Translations under genes and position numbers: made by a program | The notes under the pieces: model-generated | What the model saw: only the letters and a program-made list of their open reading frames with translations | Told to the model about the DNA's origin: nothing | Database searches by the model: none | Assembly (NCBI GenBank): GCA_024500155.1 | Contig: CM044867.1 | Span: 12,103,632-12,167,631, forward strand | DNA length: 64,000 bases | Direction: 5' to 3' | From: Chenopodium formosanum | Lineage: Eukaryota; Streptophyta; Magnoliopsida; Caryophyllales; Amaranthaceae | Shown: positions 44,110 to 54,978 of the stretch, piece by piece | Position numbering within the stretch: position 1 is the stretch's first letter | Layout of the letters: the number at the start of each line of letters is the position of its first letter

Positions 44110-45240
44110 GAGGATCAGCTGGGCCAAGAGAAGTTGAGCATATCAGAAGAGCAAGAAGCTACTGAAGTCCAGCTGAACCCCTTACATCCAGATCAGAAAG
44201 TCAGAATAGGATCAGAGCTTAAAGCGGAATTCAGACAACAAATTTACGACTTTCTAGAAGAAGAGAAAGATGTATTTGCTTGAACCCACGAAGACATGAA
44301 AGGCATTCCCCCAGAGGTTATCACTCACAAGCTAAACGTAGACCCAATGCATACACCGGTGAAGCAAAAAAGAAGAAAATTCGCGCCAGAAAGGAAAAAG
44401 ATCATCAACGAAGAAATTCAAAACTTATTGAAGACAGGAAAAATCAGAGAAATAAAGTACCCAGAGTGGCTTGCCAACGTGGTGGTAGTAAGAAAGAAGA
44501 ATGGGAAATGGCGGATTTGCATAGATTTCACAGACATCAACAAGGCTTGCCCGAAAGACCCATTCCCTTTACCTCATATTGATGCCATGGTAGACGCCAC
44601 AACAGGACACGAACTGTTATCCTTTATGGATGCCTACAGTGGTTACAACCAGATCCTCATGCACAAGGACGACCAAGAAAAGACAGCCTTCATTACCAGT
44701 CAAGGAATATATTGCTACAAAGTGATGCCTTTCGGATTGAAGAACGCAGGAGCAACGTACCAAAGGTTGGTGAACAAAATGTTTGAAAAACAAATTGTAA
44801 ACACGATGGAAGTCTACATAGATGATATGGCAGTTAAATCCAAGAAGGCAGAAGATCACGTCAGAGACCTCAGAGAAGCATTCGTCATCCTGAAACAATA
44901 TGGCATGAAGCTGAACCCTACAAAGTGCATGTTTGGAGTACAGTAAGGAAAATTCTTGGGATATATGGTTACGCAAAGAGGAATAGAAGCCAGTCCAGAA
45001 CAGGTCAAAGCTATCCTAGATCTAGAACGACCAAGATCCAAGAAGGATGTACAGAGCTTAACAGGGAAAATCGCGGCATTGAACAGGTTCATCTCAAAGT
45101 CTTCAGAAAAGAACAGAGCCTTCTACGAGGTACTGAAAAAGAACAAGGAGTTTAAATGGGAACAAGAACATGATGAAGCATTCCAGAAGCTGAAAGAATA
45201 CCTAGCCAACCCGTTGATTCTATCCAAACCCAAAGAAAGA
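44104..45240 (+). pseudogene. reverse transcriptase, with two nonsense codons
   Basis: In one frame from the UAG: TGA at 44281 (a conserved Trp position), RT blocks KWRICIDFTDINKACPKD and catalytic YIDD near 44817-44828, then TAA at 44944. The frame continues to about 45240 (KFLGYMVTQRGIE, LTGKIAALNRFIS). A deletion of roughly 20 codons and a frameshift follow near 45240-45340 before RNase H resumes. Confidence 0.82.
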
Positions 45241-45343
45241 GAACCACGGTCAGTGCAGTCCTCACAAGAGAAGAAGAAAAGGAACAATTTCCAATCTACT
45301 ATGTTACAAGACCCTGCTCAGTGCGGAAACACGATACGCCTCG

Positions 45344-46687
45344 TTGGAGAAAATCATTTTAGCCTTGTTCACCGCTTCAGTAAAGCTACGTCTGTACTTC
45401 GAGAGTCATCCCATACAGGTACGGACCAACTACCCCATCAGAGCTATCATGAGAAAACCAGAAATGTCAGGAAGGATGGAGAAATGGGCCCTACATCTAA
45501 GCAGGTACGATATACCATACGAACCCAGGACGGCAGTCAAATCTCAAGCTTTAGCAGACTTCGTGGCAGATTTCAGCCCTACGCTTGAAGAAGAAGCACA
45601 AAAGGAAGTACTAGCCTTACAGGAACCAAAGGCTGCACAAAAATGGACACTCCATACAGACGGTGCAGCAAACATACGAGGACTGGGCTTAGAAGTAGTA
45701 CTGATATCACCCCAAGGAGATAAGATAGCACAGGCAATAAGGTGCAACTTCAAGGCTACCAATAATGAAGCCGAATATGAAGCGCTCATTACAAGACTAA
45801 CCGTTGCAAAAGATATGAAGATACAACACCTAAAAGTAATCTCTGATTCCTTACTCATGGTAAACCAAATCAACGGGCAGTATGCAGCAAAAGACACCAG
45901 AATGATTGCCTACCTAGAAGTCATAAAGAAGCTCATCAAGGAATTCAAGGAGTTCAAGATAGAACAAGTACCCCGAAACCTAAACACCAAAGCAGACCCA
46001 TTGGCAAATTTGGGGTCGAACATCAATCCAGAAGAATTTGGGGCAATCCCCCTAGTGCATGTACTCTCACCAGCCATAGAGAAGGAATCAACCATGAGTG
46101 TCTACGAAATTCAAACAGGCCCTGCAGAAGAAGAAGACAGTAGTTGGATAACACCCCTGAAAGAATACCTCCTGGGCAACACGAAACCAACAGGGAAAGT
46201 AACAGCTCAAGCATTCGCTCAGAAAGCCTCCAAGTATTGCCTAATCAGCAATGTACTCTTCAAGAAATCTGCAGCAGGACCTTTCTTAAGATGCCTGGAA
46301 AGAAAAGAAGCTCAACAAGTCTTACAATCCTTACACAGTGGAGAATGGGGAAATCATTCTAGAGGAAGAAATTTAGCCAACAGGGCACTCAGAATGGGAT
46401 ACTACTGGCCCAGTATAAGAAAGGACGCAGTTGAGTTCGCCAAGAAATGCTTAGCATGCCAAAAACATGCGCCCTTGACACACAAGCCATCAGAAGAGTT
46501 ACATCCAACATTGACACCGTGGCCATTTATGAAGTGGGGAATGGATATAGTAAAATTACCACCGTCATCAGGACAGAGAGTGTACTTCTTAGCAATGACA
46601 GACTACTTTTCCAAATGGATTGAAGCAGAAGCGTACAAGGAGATCAAGGATAAGCACGCCATTTCATTTATAAAGAGGAAATTCTAA
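45344..46687 (+). pseudogene. RNase H (dual) and integrase N-terminal and core
   Basis: A 447-codon frame. It holds the end of the Ty3 RNase H, then the Tat-type second RNase H (WTLHTDGAANIRGLG), an integrase zinc finger (MGYYWPSIRKDAVEFAKKC, CLACQKH), and the start of the DDE core (MKWGMDIVKLPP). It ends at SFIKRKF through a one-base loss near 46678. The initiator M is not biological. Confidence 0.82.
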
Positions 46688-47343
46688 GCAGATTCGGAGT
46701 ACCAGCAGAGATCATTACAGACAACGGGTCTCAATTCATCAGCAACAAAACCACCAAGTTCTGTAAGGAATGGAACATCTCCCTTATCACATCTACACCA
46801 AGATACCCACAAGCGAATGGACAAGCGGAATCAAGTAACAAAGTCCTTATAGGTAACGTGAAGAAAAGGTTGGAAGGAGCCAAAGGGAAATGGGCAGACA
46901 AACTACCCAACATATTGTGGGTAGACAGAACAACACCTAAAGGCGCTACAGGTCATACCCCTTTCTCACTGGCGTACGGGTGTGAAGCAGTAATTCCAAC
47001 AGAGGTAGAAGTGCCTACAGCAAGGTACGGGCTGATGACAGAAAAAAGAAATCAAGCAGAACTAATTCACAATTTAGACACAGTAAAAGAGCTAAGGGAA
47101 GATGCACAAATGAGAATGGCAGCATACCAACAGGAAGTAGCAAGATCCTTCAACAAGAACGTTAGAGTCAAAGCCTTCAAGCTAGAAGACTGGGTCCTCA
47201 GAAAGGTATACGAAAACACCAAGGAAGTCAATGCAGGAAAGTTAGCACCCAACTGGGAAGGACCCTATGAATTCACCAAGGTAGTAGGAAATGGAGCATA
47301 CAGACTCAGGAATACAGAAGGGAAAGAAGTGCAGCGAAGCTAG
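46688..47343 (+). pseudogene. integrase C-terminal part
   Basis: Continues the core (EIITDNGSQF, TPRYPQANGQAESSNK) and the C-terminal domain (GHTPFSLAYGCEAVIP, LAPNWEGPYEF), ending at TAG 47341-47343. It is in a different frame from the upstream part because of the lesion near 46678. Confidence 0.82.
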
Positions 47344-48032
47344 AACGCAGCACATTTAAAATTATATCATTTCTGAAGAAGGTACGCAATTGTTATTTCT
47401 ATTTTGTCTTTTAAGGTACAAAAAAAGAAAACACAAAAAAACAGGAAAACAAGCAAAAAATACAAAAAAATCAGAAAACACAAAACACACAAAAATCTCC
47501 AACAGCCAGATTCAGCACGAAAGGTACTCATCTATCTTTATCTTTTGTCAATTTACTTTATGATCATTACGAGTACTGACTTTGGCATCGGAGGGCCGTT
47601 GGGGAAACCCACGGCCACCCCTCACCTTCTTCTATTTTGCAAGGAACACGACTGACATTACTAAGCAAGAATACAACGAGTCCCTTCACTAAAGAGCAAA
47701 GACAAGGCATTCCTGAAAAGAACAGACATATTACCCTCACAGAACTTACAAACACATGTAAGTAACATCATTACTGTAATACAACTGTAATACAACTATA
47801 ATACATTCGTGATACAACCGCATTCACAGCACAATATATAGAAAAGACAATCACACAGTAAGGAAAATGAAAATACTTAGTTGCATTGCAACAAAATTAA
47901 ACAAAGCATCCAGCTACAGAAACGTAGCATGAAATAGAAACAAACTATCCAGACTGCACTAAGGCGGTAAACAGAAACAGCATCCAAAATTACACATTCA
48001 TTAAAAAGAAAGGCGACACAGCACCAGCTAAA
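47344..48032 (+). other. 3' non-coding region after integrase
   Basis: A-rich stretch with repeated AAAACACAAAA (47418-47505). It is followed by a motif common in Tat elements (GACTTTGGCATCGGAGGGCC, 47579-47598, with a GGGGAAACCC and GGCCACCCC sequel), then AT-rich sequence. No gene is supported. Confidence 0.5.
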
Positions 48033-49982
48033 CTAATTCTCTCCCATGTTGTCAGCAGGGACTACTTCTTCAGCTACAGGCTTTATCGCCTCTGGGGCGT
48101 CCTTAACTTCTTCATTGTGAGGAGAATTCACTTCCTCATCAGCAAAGCTTAGCAGTAGGGAACCAGGAGCAGCAGTCCCTTCAGGAAACGCCTTATCACC
48201 ATCATAATCCCAAGCCTCATGCTTTCCTTGCTGAAACTCCTTCATCATCTCAAGACGTGCCTTCCCATAATAGTACGTAGCAGCGTCAATGGCCTCATTA
48301 GCAGCTTCCTTCAGGGTACTCTTCGCCCGTCCCGCTCAGAAATGCAGTCCCGATGCTTAGCCTTCATAGCCTCAGTAGCAGCCTAGTACTTGTCAGACAG
48401 AGCATCACGCTCCTTCTTCATAGCCTCATACACCCGAGAAAATTCTGACACCTTGCCTAAAACACCAAAGCAGGACTGGAGACTCTGCATAGCAAAGATG
48501 AAGTATAAGAAGCATATTTCAATAAGGGCGATTTTATGCAAAAAAAATTTTGGAGTACACTATACTTGGAAGGACTGTACAGCCGCTTCTTGTGAAAGAT
48601 CAGCAAAAAGAATTGAAGACTGGCGATCCTTGAAAGAGGGAAACAACAAGGTATCCACATGTGGAGCAAGAGAATCAAAAGAAAACTCAGCATCGTCAAC
48701 ATCAATGGGCATCTCCAACTTCCTCTTAAGACCAGCACGAGGCGGAGGCGGAGGTGCAGCACCCCTAGGAGCAACCATCTTGATGGGAACAGCCTCTGGG
48801 GGGACGAACGAGACTTAAGACGGCCCAAGATGGAGGATGAGCTAAGAAGGTCATGAGACCTTAGTGACCTTGATGTATCTACAAGGAATACAGTTGGCTC
48901 AAAAAAAATTGTACAACTAGGAACACAACAAATGTATGCAACAAGGATCACATCAAATATATACAACAAGGACGCCAATAACAAACAACCAAGACTAACA
49001 AGTACGCGCAAATATGTCCAACAAGGAAATAGCCAATTCAAAAATAAAAACACATAAGCAAACCAACCACGCGTTCACAAAAGCATAAGCACAACAAAAC
49101 ATCGAAACTAACAAGGGAGAAAGAAAGCAAACCTTGAGACATGGCTGGAGCAACTTTCTGTTCAGAATCAGTGTTCAGAATCAGACTCGTCCAAGGACTT
49201 AATTTGAATAACTACTTCAAGCTGCGTCAATTTGATGAAAGACCTCTCGTCCGCACTCAACTCGTATAATTGTCTATCAAAGATGGAGACTGAGAGCGTT
49301 GCTTCAATTTACTCACTGCAATCAACAGGCAAATAAGCCCAAATCAACAAAGAAGGAAAGAAGAATATAAAAGAATAAGAAACAAAATACCTTCGGCCTC
49401 AATAGTGTCAATAAAAAAATCACAATCATCACCCAACAAATCAATCCTCACAAAGAAGAACTTGTGATACCACTTTTTGTCAAACGCCTTCTCCAAATCA
49501 GTCACCAACGGACCAACACCATCCTACAGGCGAAGACCAACCCGACCTTTACCACTGGTCCTGATAGTGTAAGGGTAACACAAATCCCTCACATCAAGTT
49601 CTATACCCAATTTCACACTCAGCAAATCCAGAATTCTCAATACCCTCCAAGTTTGGGGCAATAATTGACAAGGCGAAACCCTAACTCTAGAAAGAAATTT
49701 ACAAACAAGAGCAGAAAAAGGAAATGTATGCCCAATTACAAAAGGGTACTCAAAAAAACACACCCAACCAGGGGCAATCCAGTCAGCCCTCTCCCTGGCT
49801 GATGGAATTTTCACCAGAACCCCATCAGGAAAACGCGCAAGTGTAGCAATGTTCAGGACTTCTTCCTTCGTAACAGTGGAAGGATAGGTATCCTTGACAG
49901 GAAAGACGTTCTGCGCCACCAAGTTTGGCTTTTTCACACCCTCATCCACCCCAGCAAACACCACTCTCACATGATCATCCAT
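48033..49982 (-). pseudogene. antisense gene, Transposase_28 ('putative gypsy type transposon')-like, degenerate
   Basis: A minus-strand start MDDHVRVVFAGVDE (ATG 49982) leads into a block with CFFEYPFVIGHTFPFSALVC, CQLLPQTWRVLRIL and a TIRTSGKGRVGL end. This is the pattern of the plant domain that databases label putative gypsy-type transposon. TAG after GLRL (about 49526) interrupts it. The frame then continues for ~45 codons to a donor-like GTATTTTG near 49390. Further fragments (48560-48778 with APRGAAPPPPPRAGLKRKL, and 48033-48248) look like later exons, so this was probably a multi-exon gene. Exon joins are not certain. Confidence 0.6.
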
Positions 49983-50273
49983 CGCAAAAACAAGAGAAAA
50001 AATACAAAGTAAAACAGAGCAAACAGAGAGGAGAGAGAAAATACCTGATGAAATTGAAATTAGGGGCAAAGCAATTGAAGTGATTAGACAACAGCCTGCA
50101 CACCCAATAAATACCAAAGACGAAAATAAAACCGCCCTTCAAAGTTATCGAGGAAGTTGTCTTAAAACCGCCACCACTTTCTATTTTGTTAACCGTGGGA
50201 ACAATTTCTGAATTTCAAAATATTTTCTAGAATTTTCTTTAGGTAATTTTCACTTCCAAATACTTGGAAATAA

Positions 50274-50287
50274 AAATTAGGGGCAAT
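50274..50287 (+). other. polypurine tract
   Basis: AATTAGGGGCAAT directly before the 3' LTR start TGTTGGGCC. Confidence 0.65.
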
Positions 50288-50847
50288 TGTTGGGCCCGTA
50301 TTGTAATACGACCCATAACATTTAGGGCATCAGTCCAAGATCAATGGGTCAGCAAAAATAGGCAAAACGGCTTGATTGAAGTAAACAAGGAAAGCACCAT
50401 CATACGTATCAATCAAGAGGATACTTGCCAAAGATACACCTACAGAACAGGGAAGAAGATAAATCAAGAAGATCTTCTTCGTTTTGAATATATTATGAAG
50501 ATATTTGTAAACCCTAGAGATCCCTAGGTATAAATAAGTGTACGTAATTAGACATTTTCAGCATTCATGTACGCACCTATACTCAAAATATAATAGAATT
50601 ATTCTGCATTTTTCTACGGAGCTTCGTCCCTACTGAAGAAGGAGGCTAATCCTTATTCAGTATTGTATCTCTAAACTTGCTCTTTCTTCGTTATAGAGTT
50701 CATTCTATTTACTTATTGCTGTTTTATTGCTTATCTATTGCTTTATTATTGCTTTATTGTTATCTTATATGTTATTGGTAGTATGATCATTATTACCCCT
50801 CCAACCTAGCAGATTCTCATATGCCCTTGTTGAGATTTGCCTAAACA
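50288..50847 (+). repeat. 3' LTR (560 bp)
   Basis: TGTTGGGCCC to CCTAAACA, same length as the 5' LTR, followed by the TTATT duplication. Confidence 0.93.
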
Positions 50848-51163
50848 TTATTAACCAAACAACTATGTAGTATTTCTTTTTTTATTTCTATTCTTTCAAT
50901 GAGTTATCTACCCTCAAGTTCACAAGAATCTGTATATGTTATTTCCTAGCTACTTGATCTATTATTTGCATTCAATTAAGTTATATTTTAGTGTACCTTA
51001 TTATTTTCGTTTATTATATTGATTTAATATTTATTTGATTAGATCCTACGTAGTATTTTATTTCTTTATTCAATTCTAACCCCTAGTTTGTCTGAAATTG
51101 TGATATCCAATCCAGTTTATAACCTTTATTAGCAAGATATGGACCCAAAAAGATGAAATTGAG

Positions 51164-52451
51164 TGTTGTTTCAATGAATACTACAAGAAGGGGGGTTGAA
51201 TTGTAGTATGAGAAATTAGCTAAACTTTTTGCGGAATTAAAACTAAGTAAGCTACAGGAACAGAAAGATAAACTGAAGGAACAAAAGTGCAAGAGAGATT
51301 TTTACGTGGAAAACTCCTTGGCCCTAATCAAGGAGAAAAACCACGACCACTTGGGATTTTAGGAAAAGAATCTTCACTAAAATAGGGCAGTAAATCCTAT
51401 TGCAAACTAAAGACTCTTATTTCAAGTTCCTCAACGAACTTGAAGCCCCGAGGAACAAGTCACCCAACTTGTTACTCCTTCTCTTCTCTTTCTCTCTTCT
51501 CACTTCTCTCTGCTCTTTCTCTTCTCTTTCACTTCTTTTTCTCACAATACAGAAGTTCACTCAAACTTCCCCATTCCCCAAATTACAACTCAAAAGAAAG
51601 AATTTAAACTCTAGTATAAGAACATTAAGAACACTCAAATAGACTTGTATGGAATTGGACTCTTAACTCGAATAAAAGATGAAAACTTATGTGAGCAAGG
51701 GTGAGTTTTCCCAACAGAAATCAAGAGCTATTTATAGATCACAAAACATGTTTGGAAAAACTTAATTGTGCAGCAAATCCATCACGCCACTACTCATACC
51801 CACTAACAAGTTCATGTCCCTAAAATTAAGGAACCACGAACTCCTCAATGTGCAAGACCATGACTGTTTAAGACCATGGGAGAGTAGAGCGCAAGTTTTG
51901 GAAAACGTGAAGATTTTAATTTGTTAAAACATTTTCAAAAAATCAGAAAAAGAAAAGAAAATAAAATCTTTTTAATTTAAGAAAAAGATAAAATTAAAAT
52001 TGCAACAGTTTTCCTAAAAATAAGCATGCACAATATTCTATCCTAAGACCAATTCCATACTGATTTTTCGAGTGTAACTAACTTTCTTATACTTACATAA
52101 ATCCTAAAATATATAAAATATTTAGTCTTCATGTTTCTCTGATGAAGCTTCTACTCCGAGGCTTCTGTTCCTTGGAAGGAACTTCTCTTCTCTGGTGATG
52201 CTTCTTTTCTGAAGCTTCTGTTCCCTGAGGGAACCTTCTCTTCTCAAGTCTTCATTTCTGAAGCGCCAGTTCCTGTGAGGGAACTCTTCTTTTTGGACAA
52301 CTTTGTTTATGGCCTTCCTGTACCTCATGGTATCTTTGCTCGACACTTAATTCTCCTAGTCTTTGCACTGATCACACACTTAAACAATCAAGCCTTTATT
52401 AGTATGTAAATAAGTAAGGTTGTGTCATCATCAAAATCATTAAGTCCAACA
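51164..52451. repeat. solo LTR in GST pseudogene exon 2 (1288 bp, TSD TTGAG)
   Basis: Starts TGTTGTTTC and ends GTCCAACA (TGTTG/CAACA ends typical of Copia LTRs), with perfect TTGAG duplications (51159-51163, 52452-52456). CTACAAGAAGGGGGGTTGAA near the start recalls SIRE/Maximus-type Copia LTRs, from memory. A CTATTTATAG box lies near 51730. It splits the exon without changing the reading frame on either side. Confidence 0.85.
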
Positions 52452-52750
52452 TTGAGAAGCAAGATTTCATAAATTTTTTAAAGTTGTTCGAAGATGAGCT
52501 TGGGGACAAGCCTTATTTTGGCGGCAACAATTTTGGATATTTGGACGTCGCACTAATTCCAAATTATAGCCTGTTTTACTCATATGAGGCATTCACTAAA
52601 TTGAACATTATTTCAGCTGAGTGTCCTAAACTTATTATTGCATGGAATAAGAGGTGTACGGAGAAGGAGAGTGTGAAAAAGTATCTACCAAATGAACTCA
52701 AAATCTATGAATATATTCTTGATATAAAGAAGAGACTTGTTACAGATTGA

Positions 52751-54978
52751 GGAGGGCATGCAAACATCATTTTTATTAATGTTTTATGTAACACTGGTGG
52801 TTTGTATATATTGATTTAAGCTCATATTTTATATCTGTACAACACTTTAAGCCCTTTTTTATTTTATTTTATTTTATTTTACTTTATTTTAGTTTATTTT
52901 ATTTTGTGTGTGTGTGTGTTGTGTGTTTGAAAGCAGTTGTATTAGTTGTGAAACAGATAAGCTAAGACCCTGTTTGGTAATTAGTTGTTAGCTGATTGAT
53001 ATATATAACTGATTGTATCAATTGATTTGACTAACTGATTATTTGACTAGCTGGTTGTAAGTAGTTGATTGTAAAAAATTATTTGATAAATAGTTGTTTA
53101 TTGTTAGTTGTTTCAATGTAATTAGGCCCTATTCACTTCACCTAAATAAAATAATATTCAGTAAAAAAATATCCGTTCAGTAAAGTTACTTTAAGTATAG
53201 TTAAATAAATTCAGTTCAGGAAAAATAATTTAAGTTTAGTAAAAATCAATAACTTCAAGGAAGAAATATAATAGAGAATCAGTTTAATTAATTTTAGAAC
53301 AGTAAATATAATTTAAGTCTGACAAAATTAATTTCAATTCAATAATTTAGTTCAGCAAAAAAAAAGGCGGAGTGAGCGGGGCTTTAATACTAAAAAAAGC
53401 TAATTGTCTAATAAGCTAATTTTAAAATCTCTTATAAAGAAATTTTTCTAAATGAGCTTTTTGACCTCAAAAAATTCTTTTAGTAAGCTATTTACCAAAC
53501 ACCAAAATTAGTTTTTTAAAATAGTCAAACCTCTAATAGTGATCAATAAGCTAAAAGTTTTTCAAAACCTCTTTACCAAACAAGATCTAAAAGTCTTCTA
53601 TCTTATGGTTTGGATATGGGTTGTGTCATTTTTGTTCTTCTGAGGTTTGTAACTGGGCCAACACCTTAATTTTACTATCAATATTTTTTCTTTCCATTTA
53701 TTATTACTTGCTCCCTTTTTTTTAGACACGAAATGTAGGAGGAATAGTAGAAAGTATTATTTTATTTTATGATGGAAGTGAGGTTAGTGAAAAAAAAAAT
53801 CTAAAATAATTTCAATGCAGCAAAAATAAATTTACTTAAGTAAAATACATTTCAGTTATTAAAAATAATAATTGAAGTTAATAAAAAATAATTTAAGTTC
53901 AGCAAAAATAATTTAAGTTCTGTAAAAATAATAGTTCAACAAAAATAAGGTGAAAATGAACAGGAATTACATGAGATATGACCTAGATATCCTTAACTTC
54001 ACAAATTTGCTTCCAATACCATCTTGGATCCTTGTTAATAAGGTTGATACTCCATCCAGTTTTGAATCTTCAAATAGATAGCATTGATTCTTTTTTATGA
54101 TTTCTAATTCCCTAACAAACTCGACCTACAGAAACTAATCAAATTCAATTCAATCACTTAAAACTCCTTTCTGGTTATAGTGTTACATTGTTTGTGTATA
54201 CATAATGATAATAATAATAAAAAAAAAAAAATAAAAAAAACTCAAATGAAGTACAATTTTTTTTTTTTTAATCATATTTCTTTGTGATCCCAACTACAAG
54301 TCTACAACATTTAATTTACACCAATTTTTTTTTAATTTACACCAATTTTATATGTGGCTAGCTGGCCACAAGGTGTAAATCAGCTATCATGGGGGTTACT
54401 TTATTAGTGTTGTAGAAGTTATTCGATTAGTTTTATAAGAGTTCCTTAGTCAGTATTATAGGGACTATTCCGTCAGTATTACAAGAGTTACATGGTTAAT
54501 GTTATAAGGGGTTGCTTTGTTTTATGAACCGGCCTTAATTGCCTTTGAATGGAGTGAGTATATAATTAGCTAATACGAGTATTGTATTCTTGTAAACTAT
54601 CTCATGCAAAGGATATAATTAGAATATTCTCAAAAAAAAAACAAAAAACAAAAAACAAAAAAACAAAAAAAATTACTTCGTCAACACACATCAAACGAAA
54701 GCAGTGACATCAAAAATCAAATTCTTAATTAAGTATGCATTTAATGTACAATCCATCTCATGAAACATTAATTTAATCTTTGTCTTTTTGACTTAGAAAT
54801 TAATAGAGCCATCTACAAAATGCAAATCCAATAACAAAAAACATGTAATCAGATCGAGACCAACCCTCCAAAATTACACTTCTGCTTGAAAATTAAGTCG
54901 AACTTTCAGGAACAAAGGAAGACGGAATATATTATATCATTTTCCTAATACTTTGACCACCCACAAATACTAATAACC
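52751..54978. other. intergenic region between GST pseudogene and GST gene
   Basis: It contains a (TTTTA)n-like run (about 52855-52903), a (TG)n run (about 52903-52920), and degenerate TTCAGTAAAAATAATTT repeats (53120-53380 and 53800-53960). Poly-A/T tracts lie near 54220-54270. Imperfect ~32-bp tandem units based on GTTATTCGATTAGTTTTATA lie at about 54395-54525. No gene is supported. GAATATATTATATCATT near 54926 is the nearest TATA-like sequence to the GST start. Confidence 0.55.

Larger units (their letters stand above)
41337..50847 (+). mobile_element. complete Tat-lineage Ty3/gypsy element, 9.5 kb, degenerate coding (TSD TTATT)
   Basis: Perfect TTATT duplications (41332-41336, 50848-50852) flank 560-bp LTRs that differ at nine positions by my count (about 1.6%). 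The PBS is TGGCGCCCACCGTGGGGC, as in Retand-like Tat elements. Gag-protease, RT, dual RNase H and integrase are recognisable but interrupted by several stops, frameshifts and a deletion. A degenerate antisense gene occupies 48.0-50.0 kb. Its promoter design lacks the palindromes of the 12.5-30.4 kb family. Confidence 0.94.
36858..52750 (+). pseudogene. tau-class glutathione S-transferase pseudogene, dispersed over 16 kb
   Basis: Pieces match the intact paralogue at 54979-56493. Exon 1: 36858-36919 (MTDELVLIDHWASHYAVRVN), then 37896-38041, then 38386-38418, ending in a premature TAA after DEVWKEK. The last ~24 codons of exon 1 are missing. Exon 2: 51116-51163 and 52457-52750, ending at TGA. 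The breaks are, in order, a hAT-like element, a MITE, an LTR fragment, a solo Tat LTR, a complete Tat element and a solo LTR inside exon 2. The catalytic Ser is retained but the following Pro is His. The 5' leader (AATAACCATG context) also matches the intact gene. It cannot make a functional enzyme. Confidence 0.9.

Noticed and set aside
49524..50117. 197-codon minus frame starting at MVFIGCAGCC, with a hydrophobic N-terminus
   Set aside because: The hydrophobic lead is probably upstream non-coding sequence; MDDHVRVV at 49982 is the likelier start of the antisense gene.
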